DNA of 38,594 nt from Peptococcaceae bacterium (GTDB lineage Bacteria; Bacillota; Desulfitobacteriia; Desulfitobacteriales; Syntrophobotulaceae), in NCBI GenBank assembly GCA_009782825.1, contig WRII01000024.1, positions 1 to 38,594 on the forward strand. Reading direction: 5' to 3'. The notes under the pieces are model-generated. The model saw nothing but the letters and a program-made list of their open reading frames with translations. It was not told the origin of the DNA and ran no database searches. Positions 1-6,730 of this stretch are shown here, in pieces (within the stretch, counting starts at the first letter, position 1; every line of letters begins with the position of its first letter). A program made the translations under genes and the position numbers.

Positions 1-83
1 TCTGGTGTGTATTTTTTCTTCATGGGTTCAGTTTACCACATATCTTTTATGGGGCGGTTTTGCTGTCTAGATTCCTTTGACCA

Positions 84-248
84 TTATACTGCTTTCCCAC
101 GCAGACTAACGCTCTCCACTTTCTCAAGCAGAGATTCAGGGTTATATTGGAATTTAGAAAATATATCGGTATCATCCCAGAGATATCGCAAAACCGGGGT
201 ATCTATTCCAGCATCTTGTATATAGAAAGGTATGAGATAGTTCGTCAT
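84..248 (-). CDS. small 54-aa protein, translationally coupled to the upstream gene
   Basis: The reading frame runs from an ATG at 248 to a TAA at 84-86 and gives 54 residues beginning MTNYLIPFYIQDAGIDT and ending SLRGKAV. Its ATG overlaps the TGA stop of the 253-aa gene (245-247) in an ATGA arrangement, a usual sign of translational coupling. The composition is ordinary for a folded protein: aromatic, mixed charge, no obvious membrane helix or signal peptide. I do not recognise a family. Placed third after a deaminase-like protein and a candidate immunity protein, it could be an accessory or second immunity factor, but that is inference from position only. It could also be the remnant of a longer gene. 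Confidence 0.5.
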   Translation of the reverse strand: MTNYLIPFYIQDAGIDTPVLRYLWDDTDIFSKFQYNPESLLEKVESVSLRGKAV

Positions 249-1006
249 AATGAATAGGGTGTTCCTTTGAATCCCTTGGCAATCATTTCTTCCGGCGAAT
301 AGAGATAGGGATTGTTTTTATAATCAAGGCCGGCCAGAAATTGATTTGCCGCTTTCTTTACGGACGCATCATCACACGGAAATGATGGGTCGAAAAAGAA
401 CTCTCTTGGAATGACAGGTTCATCCGAGGAGTCATAATAATTGTTATCCGTGCCGTCTAAATCTTCATAGTTATAGCGGCAAGGGTAGGCTTCCGCCGCA
501 CGGCGTGTTACATCAGTCAGCCATGCGTTGAACTGTTTTTTGTGCTTTGGCAATACATCTCTTGCCAGAAGAGCTAGGCTGACTAACGGGAAATGTATGT
601 AACAGGCTCCATGAACATAAGAGTTTGTTATTTTTGAGAGCATCAACAACATTAACAAAACAACCCCATCTATTTCTTCTTCATAAGGTTCCATTTCTTC
701 ATCTATCTCATATTTAACATATTTTATATAGGCTAAATTAATTGCCCCAACCCATGTTGACTCAATGCGATTTTGAGCATCATGAAAGTTTCGATACCCA
801 TCTAAACGCCAATAAACAAATTCTGCAATAGCAGCCGCCAACCCTATGCTTGCCTTATGATTTATCTTTTTGAAAGCATCACTAAGCCTTGGGTTTGATT
901 TGCAACACCTAAAAGTGTCAATAAAATCAATATCACTTACTTGATAGTCAATCTCAAAGCCAGAAACCCCAAGTTTTTCAATAACAGAAGGCATTTGCAT
1001 TCCCAT
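245..1006 (-). CDS. hypothetical protein, candidate immunity protein for the upstream deaminase-like protein
   Basis: The gene encodes 253 residues. I chose the ATG at 1006 because an AAGGAG lies at 1013-1018, six bases upstream; the longer frame (from 1051) would overlap the preceding gene and lacks such a site. The protein is acidic, without signal peptide or clear membrane span, and holds a Leu/Met-rich helix (GVVLLMLLMLSKI) in the middle and a Tyr/Asp-rich stretch near the C terminus (DGTDNNYYDSSDEP). It starts 34 bp after the stop of the 241-aa deaminase-like gene and is followed by an overlapping 54-aa ORF. Effector-immunity pairs normally sit in this order, so an immunity role is a reasonable inference. 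No family is recognised from sequence. Confidence 0.6.
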   Translation of the reverse strand: MGMQMPSVIEKLGVSGFEIDYQVSDIDFIDTFRCCKSNPRLSDAFKKINHKASIGLAAAIAEFVYWRLDGYRNFHDAQNRIESTWVGAINLAYIKYVKYEIDEEMEPYEEEIDGVVLLMLLMLSKITNSYVHGACYIHFPLVSLALLARDVLPKHKKQFNAWLTDVTRRAAEAYPCRYNYEDLDGTDNNYYDSSDEPVIPREFFFDPSFPCDDASVKKAANQFLAGLDYKNNPYLYSPEEMIAKGFKGTPYSL

Positions 1007-1040
1007 GATAGACTCCTTAAAAGAATTGTGTATCAACTTT

Positions 1041-1766
1041 TCACCCCCCAAACCCTCCTAATGCTTCCAACAAAGCGTTTCGTTTTTTTCGACCTGAAAG
1101 ACTCTTTCGATTATCATAATCATAAGGACAAAAATTTGCCATGTTAACAGACTCTGGAGGGTCTTCATCCTCCCTATTTGTGCAAAGTTCAACATTCAAT
1201 TCGCATTCTTTTACTGCGTAACACAGCATATCATGACAACCTTCACAAGGATGCTTTAGTTTTTTTCCATCCTGACGCCAATCGATATTGATTGATAATG
1301 TGCCACCCGAAAGAGTTTGACCATTCTTAACAAGCTCATCTAGAGTACGTGTTTCGCAATGCCCTCCTGCCTGAGAGGGTTCCGGCGGCCCTTTATATGG
1401 ATGCCGACCATTCCCATCACAATCAAGCAAACTTCCATTTGCTCTATCTATAGCGGGATTTCCTTCTACAACCCCTTTTTTAAGCTCTGCTGTTAAACAA
1501 GTGTAGTTAGATTGCGCTGATACTGGAATCGAGCTACCCCCACTTGCAGAAGTAAACCTTGCGTTTGAAATTGTAACTCCACACCCATCAATACCATCTA
1601 TTGTCTGACCCGCTACTTGTATTTTTCTCGCTTCTGGATTTTCACATCTTTTAGTAGGTTCAAATTTATCAAGTTCCTCCCTTCGCGCTTTGTTCTCTTC
1701 ATGTGTAGTCTCACAATCCGGATTAGGTTTGGGAACTACTACATCCCCTACAGTAGCCCCAGTCAT
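1041..1766 (-). CDS. putative deaminase-fold toxin (HCE...PCxxC zinc signature)
   Basis: The protein has 241 residues. The ATG at 1766 is preceded by a G-rich ribosome site (GAGGGGGGGG), and the upstream PAAR-like frame stops 10 bp before it. The C-terminal half carries GGHCETRTLDEL (His136, Glu138) and, 35 residues later, HPCEGCHDMLC (Pro173, Cys174, Cys177). His-x-Glu plus Pro-Cys-x-x-Cys is the zinc and catalytic signature of the cytidine-deaminase fold, as in bacterial deaminase toxins. Additional cysteines (182, 188, 195) may form another metal or disulfide site. The N-terminal half (VVVPKPNPD and following) resembles no domain I can name and may be a trafficking region. The upstream PAAR-like fragment and the downstream candidate immunity gene support an antibacterial effector, but activity and substrate are not visible in the sequence. 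Confidence 0.6.
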   Translation of the reverse strand: MTGATVGDVVVPKPNPDCETTHEENKARREELDKFEPTKRCENPEARKIQVAGQTIDGIDGCGVTISNARFTSASGGSSIPVSAQSNYTCLTAELKKGVVEGNPAIDRANGSLLDCDGNGRHPYKGPPEPSQAGGHCETRTLDELVKNGQTLSGGTLSINIDWRQDGKKLKHPCEGCHDMLCYAVKECELNVELCTNREDEDPPESVNMANFCPYDYDNRKSLSGRKKRNALLEALGGFGG

Positions 1767-1776
1767 ATCCCCCCCC

Positions 1777-2068
1777 TCAACAATTCCTATCATTATGCGT
1801 CATCATATCCTGATGGCGCACAACGTTTGTCCGTTCATACCTTACATCGAAACTCCATGACGTAAAATGTGCCTTCCCACCAATTTTATGCGAAATCACT
1901 CCTTTTTGCAAACCTGGTGTTGTTTCCTCTGGTGTTGTTTCCTCGTCACCGTTGCTGCTTTGTAGGGATCATGTTCTGGATGTTCATAGGCGGAAGATCT
2001 ACTGGTCTTGGCTCTTCGGGCCAATTCTCCTCATGATACTGTGGAGGCCATGCGGCAGCATACAGGGA
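1777..2068 (-). pseudogene. frameshifted, truncated PAAR-like (DUF4150) protein
   Basis: Two overlapping minus-strand frames together encode the end of a PAAR-like protein. Frame A (2068-1946) reads LYAAAWPPQYHEENWPEEP and continues to NIQNMIPTKQQR. Frame B (1968-1777) reads SSNGDEETTPEETTPG, then GVISHKIGGKAHFTSWSFDV, then TNVVRHQDMMTHND. The last segments match what I recall of the DUF4150 C-terminal pattern (Gly-Val-Ile-Ser, Lys-Ala-x-Phe, Asp-Val, Val-x-Arg-x-x-Asp, Thr-His-Asn). A single-base shift near 1960-1966 would join the frames. No start codon or N-terminal half is present; the frame is closed upstream at about 2069. PAAR-like proteins cap the spike of contractile secretion systems and carry effectors, which fits the deaminase-like gene starting 10 bp downstream. 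Confidence 0.6.
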
Positions 2069-2136
2069 TTACACAGGAAAGGCTTGCTGAGCTAAGAAAG
2101 CAAGTGTAGCTGCCATTCCCGCAAAGCGGAATCATT

Positions 2137-3762
2137 TTAATTAACCTTATGGCGATCTGAGGATCCTATTGTTTCCGTCCTCATCTCTATATTGTCCCTG
2201 CCCAGGAACGCAAAAACCGTTTGAACTACCATCTTTCCCTTTCCTTTATACTTTTCGCAATAGCCGCGATCGTTAATTTGAGTCATCCCCTCAGTCAAAG
2301 CAGCTTCAAAAAGGATTCGTTGTTCTTGCTCTTTCACATCCGGTTTGCAATCTTTATATTTAAATTCCATAACATAGACTTTGTCATCTGTCTCCAACAC
2401 AGCATCTAACCTGCCCTTTGACGTTGACACCTCCACATCCATGTCAAATCCCAGAACACTCATCACCGCATAAAAGATCGAATGGTAGTAAGCTTCACGG
2501 TCAATATGGAGTTGATAGGGAATTGACGCAAAAAGGGCTTTTAAGGTGTCAAGCATGCTTTGAAGGTCTCCTGTTTCCAATGATTCGTGTATCCTCCAGT
2601 AAGCCGTTTCCGCAAAAGTATCCCCTTTTTCGGTAAACTCGGCGATGATATTCATGTACAAGGCTTCCTCGACCTCACGATTGGGTATGGTGAGCAAATA
2701 GCTTATGGGAGCCCCGCGAAAACGCGTTTCCTTGACAGTTAAATAGCCTGTTTGAAATAACATAGGTTCAATTTCCATTCTTGCGGGATCAAAAGTGTCC
2801 AGCACTCTTTCACGTATCTCCAAGCTTTTCAGCGCCAGGAATGATTCCGGCCTTTTTTTTAGAAGATTAATGAGAAATGCCGGGGTGCCGCTGGCATACC
2901 AGAAGCTCGCAAATCTCTCCTGAACAAAAAAGCTGAGCAGAGAAAAAGGGTTGATCACCCGTGACTTTCCATCCCAGGAATACCCGTCATACCATGCCAG
3001 GATTTCATCATGTAAGCTTTCAAAGCGCCGGAAATCGTCGAGAGAAGACAGATGTGCCATATGGTCGCAAAAATATTTATTAAGGTCGTCTGTGACGATG
3101 CCACAGATATTCACATATTTTTGGGTTAAGGTTATATCCAACAGGTTATTAAGCTCAGAAAACAAGGACGTCTTAGTGAACTTTGTGACACCTGAAATAA
3201 ATACAAATTCGAGATAGGGATCCATTGATTTCAGGATGCCGTAAAAACCCCTTAATACCCTTCTGTTCGCCTCCGCTTGTTCTGTGTTCGCGAGGTGATC
3301 CAGTATGGGTTTATCGTATTCGTCTATGAGAACAACAACCCTCTTTTTATACTTTTCGTATAAAGATTCAATCAAATTTTTAAATATATCCGAAGGGATT
3401 TCAGAGTCTATGTCCAACTCTTCTCCTTTAACACGTTTTCTCAATGCAACCGCAAGGGAATCTTTGAGTATTTGAGAGGTTTCACTTGATATATTGCTCA
3501 TATCGAGTCGCAAAACCGGATGCTTTTCAAAAGCGTAATCCGAATCATAGATAAAAAGCCCTCTGAAAAGATCTTTGTCTCCGCTGAACACTTCAGAGAT
3601 GGTGTCAATTAATAGGGATTTACCAAATCTCCTGGGACGGGACAGAAAATAATATTTTGCGTCATGAAAAAGGTTATAGATATACTGCGTTTTATCTATA
3701 TACAGGTATTTCCTTTGAATAATCTCACGAAAATTCTGTATTCCCAGGGGTAGTTTTTTCAT
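2137..3762 (-). CDS. AAA-ATPase-like protein with C-terminal PD-(D/E)XK nuclease domain
   Basis: This 541-residue protein belongs to the AAA-ATPase-like/DUF1703 group common in clostridia and Bacteroidetes. The start at 3762 has a GAGGG site six bases upstream; a longer start at 3780 does not. Residues 41-50 (SRPRRFGKSL) are the family's characteristic Walker A and residues 144-150 (VLIDEYD) the Walker B. The C-terminal part has GRLDAVLE (Asp453) followed by VYVMEFK (Glu466, Lys468), the D...ExK core of PD-(D/E)XK nucleases. The function of this family is poorly known; mobile-element or defence-related roles have been suggested. It stands alone, divergent from argF and just upstream of the toxin-like island. 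A second, distinct member lies at 6731-8302. Confidence 0.85.
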   Translation of the reverse strand: MKKLPLGIQNFREIIQRKYLYIDKTQYIYNLFHDAKYYFLSRPRRFGKSLLIDTISEVFSGDKDLFRGLFIYDSDYAFEKHPVLRLDMSNISSETSQILKDSLAVALRKRVKGEELDIDSEIPSDIFKNLIESLYEKYKKRVVVLIDEYDKPILDHLANTEQAEANRRVLRGFYGILKSMDPYLEFVFISGVTKFTKTSLFSELNNLLDITLTQKYVNICGIVTDDLNKYFCDHMAHLSSLDDFRRFESLHDEILAWYDGYSWDGKSRVINPFSLLSFFVQERFASFWYASGTPAFLINLLKKRPESFLALKSLEIRERVLDTFDPARMEIEPMLFQTGYLTVKETRFRGAPISYLLTIPNREVEEALYMNIIAEFTEKGDTFAETAYWRIHESLETGDLQSMLDTLKALFASIPYQLHIDREAYYHSIFYAVMSVLGFDMDVEVSTSKGRLDAVLETDDKVYVMEFKYKDCKPDVKEQEQRILFEAALTEGMTQINDRGYCEKYKGKGKMVVQTVFAFLGRDNIEMRTETIGSSDRHKVN

Positions 3763-3822
3763 GCTAATTCCCTCACACACCCTAATAATGCCAATATATC
3801 ACAAAGGGATGTCGCCTGCAAG

Positions 3823-3942
3823 ACCCTTGTTGACCCTTGTTGACAGACCCTTGTTGACAGGCCATCACATCATCCGTAATCATCCGGAACATCCGGAACA
3901 CCCGGAATCATCGCCAGATGCCGCCAGATGCCGCCAGATGCC
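3823..3942. repeat. three clusters of short tandem repeats upstream of argF
   Basis: Three different short repeats follow each other: ACCCTTGTTG in three copies (3823-3860), CATCCGGAA-type units in about three copies (3881-3906), and GCCGCCAGATG-type units in three copies (3909-3942). Each has its own sequence, so they are independent local duplications and not one array. They lie between a divergent ATPase gene and the argF promoter. No protein is encoded here. Confidence 0.75.
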
Positions 3943-3971
3943 AAGTGGACATGTTGTTGTCAGTCATTATG

Positions 3972-3980
3972 TGATATAAT
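3972..3980 (+). promoter_or_regulatory. extended -10 promoter of argF
   Basis: TGATATAAT at 3972-3980 is a perfect extended -10 element (TGn plus TATAAT). Candidate -35 sequences upstream are weak (TTGTTG at 3954-3959, 15-bp spacing), which is usual for extended -10 promoters. It lies about 50 bp upstream of the argF start. No clear arginine operator was recognised. Confidence 0.6.
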
Positions 3981-4033
3981 GGGAAAGTCATACAGCGGAC
4001 ACATCAGCATCATCAGAAGGAAGGGGAACACAT

Positions 4034-4978
4034 GTGATCCAGGAGGTTAAAGAACGTTTTCACGGCAAGCACTTTATTACATTGCAGGATTATTCTCCAG
4101 AGGAAATATCTCTGATGGCCGATACGGCCCAGGAGTTAAAAAGGCAGCTGCGCGCCGGAATTCCTCATCCTATTCTTCAGGGTAAAACCTTGGGACTTAT
4201 CTTTACAAAATCCTCCACGCGCACCCGCGTGTCTTTTGAAGTGGGCATCTATCAGCTTGGAGGCCATGGGTTATTTCTCAGCGACCGGGATATACAGATT
4301 GGACGGGGCGAGGCCATCCAGGATACGGCGCGGGTATTATCCCGGATGGTAGATGGCATTATGATTCGGACATTCCGTCATCAGGATGTGTTGGATCTGG
4401 CTCGCTTCGGCTCTGTTCCCGTCATCAATGGCCTGACAGATTCCCTGCATCCGACTCAAGTATTGGCCGACCTGGTCACCATTCGCGAACACAAAGGATC
4501 CTGGCAAGGCCTGAAGCTTGCCTATATCGGCGACGGCAACAATGTGGCACACTCCCTGCTCATCGGCGGAACAAAAGTCGGGATGCATATCGTGATCGCT
4601 TCTCCCCAGGGATACCCGCCGGCCCAGGAGGTCGTGGCGCTGGCACAAGCCAATGCCAACGTGAGCGGCGGGTCGGTACATCTTGTCACCGATCCTTTTG
4701 ACGCCGCGGCCGGAGCCGATATCATCTATACCGACGTATGGGCCAGCATGGGGCAGGAAACCGAAGCGAATACGCGCCAGAAAGCTTTTGCCGGATATCA
4801 AGTGAATGCCGAACTGCTGCAGCACGCTCAGGCCGAAGCTGTGGTGATGCATTGCCTGCCGGCTCACCGCGGTGAGGAAATTACAGAGGATGTACTGGAG
4901 GGACCGCACAGCATCGTCTTCGATCAGGCGGAAAACAGGCTCCACGCCCATAAGGCCATTATGGCGCTGTTGATTTAA
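4034..4978 (+). CDS. argF: ornithine carbamoyltransferase
   Basis: The enzyme transfers the carbamoyl group from carbamoyl phosphate to ornithine, giving citrulline in arginine synthesis in the cytoplasm. The 314-residue protein has the usual family length. Visible motifs are the carbamoyl-phosphate loop SSTRTR (60-65), HPTQ (139-142), DVWASMGQE (near 234) and HCLPAHRGEE (273-282), all diagnostic of the ornithine rather than the aspartate enzyme. The start is GTG at 4034 behind an AAGGGGAA site. No other arginine gene is beside it. The kinase gene that follows begins 67 bp downstream without an obvious terminator, so read-through is possible. Confidence 0.95.
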   Translation: MIQEVKERFHGKHFITLQDYSPEEISLMADTAQELKRQLRAGIPHPILQGKTLGLIFTKSSTRTRVSFEVGIYQLGGHGLFLSDRDIQIGRGEAIQDTARVLSRMVDGIMIRTFRHQDVLDLARFGSVPVINGLTDSLHPTQVLADLVTIREHKGSWQGLKLAYIGDGNNVAHSLLIGGTKVGMHIVIASPQGYPPAQEVVALAQANANVSGGSVHLVTDPFDAAAGADIIYTDVWASMGQETEANTRQKAFAGYQVNAELLQHAQAEAVVMHCLPAHRGEEITEDVLEGPHSIVFDQAENRLHAHKAIMALLI

Positions 4979-5045
4979 TACCCTGTGCACTCTACAAGTT
5001 ATGAACACCCATCGACAAACCGCCAGACAAAAAGGAGAATAAAAC

Positions 5046-6707
5046 GTGACCGATATAAAAAAATATGAGCCCCTGTGGGGCACATGGTACATCGACTCCT
5101 TGCTCGGAGAAGGAGGGTTCGGCAAAGTTTATAAGGTTCGCCGGGAAGAGTTCGGCAAAACCTACTACTCCGCTGTAAAAATCATTTCCATCCCCCATGA
5201 TGAGGGGGAAATACGGCAGATGAGGAACGACGGGCTTGATCATGAGTCCATGCAAAGCTTTTTGTATGCTTTCGTTACAGACATTGTTTCTGAAATCGAT
5301 CTGATGAGACAGTTCCGCGGCACCAACAATATTGTCAGTTTAGAGGATCACCAAATTATTGAAAAAAAAGACGGGATCGGTTGGGATATCCTGATCCGCA
5401 TGGAGCTGCTGACAAGCCTTTCCGATTATGCCGCACAGACACCTCTTTCCACAGCCGACGTTGTCAAGCTGGGCATCCATATTTGCCGGGCATTGGAGCT
5501 ATGTGCCCAGAGAAATACCATCCATCGCGATATCAAGCCGGACAACATCTTTATGTCTCCCCATGGCGAATACAAGCTGGGCGACTTTGGAATTGCCCGG
5601 CAACTTGAGCGCACCTCGTCCGGACTTTCTAAAAAAGGCACATACACGTACATGGCGCCGGAGGTTTTTCGGGGAGAACAGTATGGATCCAGTGTGGACA
5701 CCTATTCCCTGGGTATTGTTCTGTATCGTTTCCTAAATCACAATCGAACCCCGTTTCTGCCAGATTTCCCTCATCCCATCATGCCCAGCGACCGGGATGA
5801 GGCGTTAGCAAAGCGTCTGAGCGGCATTCCCATGCCTCTGCTTAAGGATGTAAGTTTGGAACTTAGTGTGATTGTGCTAAAAGCCTGCGCTTTTAACCGT
5901 CAGGGACGATTTACGAGTCCCACAGAAATGCGCGAAGCCCTGGAAGGGATAGAGAAGACACAGAATTACGAGGCGGCAATCACAGAAGCCCCCCAACGGC
6001 CCAGCGCTCCCATACTGGATCAGACCTATGCGATTCCGGGACAAGCACAGAACTCCATGTCGTCGACGGCGAATCAGAGCCATACGCCGCCAACGCCAGG
6101 TCAAAGCTATACGCCGCCTATGCCGGAACAGCGCTACGAGCCCCCAGCCCAAGGACAAAATTATGGATTTCCTGGACAATACCAAAACCAAAACTACCCT
6201 ATCCCGCCAGAACCCATGCCCCAGTCATCGGCGCAGGTTCCATATGTTAACCCCTCTGGGATCTCGAAGCCGGGTTTCATGAATTACACACAGGGTAGCA
6301 AATTACTCATGGTATCGGGCATTTTGCTCATTGTATTTGGGAGCATTTCTTCATTAATATATCTATTATATTTAATAATATTGTCAGGTCTATCTACAGT
6401 TAGTGTTTCTAATGTTATGACTTTTCTTCTGGGCTTAATATCAGGAGGTCTCGGTATCTTCGTCGGAATAATAGGTAGAAAGTATTGTAATGTGCCGGAA
6501 AAAGCACAGTTATGTTTATCTGTGGTTCTCGTTCTCTTAGCTTTTCTGGTTCTGGATTCAACGTATTCCCTAATTGCGACGTCAATAGATGATGTGTCCG
6601 AAATTTCTATTATACTCATTATTATTGAAGGTATTGTTCAATTGGTTATCCCCGTTTTGTTCCTGCTTGGGGCTTTGAAGAACAAAAAAACAAGTGCTCC
6701 CTATTAG
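5046..6707 (+). CDS. Hanks-type Ser/Thr protein kinase with four-helix membrane tail
   Basis: The kinase has 553 residues and a GTG start at 5046 with AAGGAG upstream. The catalytic domain is complete: Gly-loop GEGGFGKV (21-28), Lys45 in AVKI, helix-C Glu83, HRDIKPDN (160-167), DFG (180-182) and APE (204-206). Residues of about 320-415 form a Pro/Gln-rich linker with repeated (P/A)xPxQxY units. From residue 418 there are about four hydrophobic segments, so the protein is probably membrane-anchored at its C terminus with the kinase in the cytoplasm. There is no PASTA domain, which argues against a PrkC-type cell-wall sensor. The catalytic domain aligns without gaps to the kinases at 8829 and 11525, so the three are paralogues. 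Confidence 0.93.
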   Translation: MTDIKKYEPLWGTWYIDSLLGEGGFGKVYKVRREEFGKTYYSAVKIISIPHDEGEIRQMRNDGLDHESMQSFLYAFVTDIVSEIDLMRQFRGTNNIVSLEDHQIIEKKDGIGWDILIRMELLTSLSDYAAQTPLSTADVVKLGIHICRALELCAQRNTIHRDIKPDNIFMSPHGEYKLGDFGIARQLERTSSGLSKKGTYTYMAPEVFRGEQYGSSVDTYSLGIVLYRFLNHNRTPFLPDFPHPIMPSDRDEALAKRLSGIPMPLLKDVSLELSVIVLKACAFNRQGRFTSPTEMREALEGIEKTQNYEAAITEAPQRPSAPILDQTYAIPGQAQNSMSSTANQSHTPPTPGQSYTPPMPEQRYEPPAQGQNYGFPGQYQNQNYPIPPEPMPQSSAQVPYVNPSGISKPGFMNYTQGSKLLMVSGILLIVFGSISSLIYLLYLIILSGLSTVSVSNVMTFLLGLISGGLGIFVGIIGRKYCNVPEKAQLCLSVVLVLLAFLVLDSTYSLIATSIDDVSEISIILIIIEGIVQLVIPVLFLLGALKNKKTSAPY

Positions 6708-6730
6708 CTGATATTAGCTGATCATCGAAT

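Noticed and set aside
1-23. Possible start of another minus-strand gene (MKKKYTP) running off the left edge
   Set aside because: Only seven codons are visible and there is no clear ribosome site.
7-225. 72-codon plus-strand frame at the left edge
   Set aside because: It lies opposite the coupled 54-aa gene, has no ribosome site and has a composition unlike a protein.
2043-2109. Plus-strand peptide EAMRQHTGITQERLAELRKQ as a gene
   Set aside because: It has no proper start and is too short. It is treated as a possible remnant only.
4337-5125. 262-codon frame antisense to argF and the kinase start
   Set aside because: It overlaps two well supported genes and has no ribosome site or recognisable domain.
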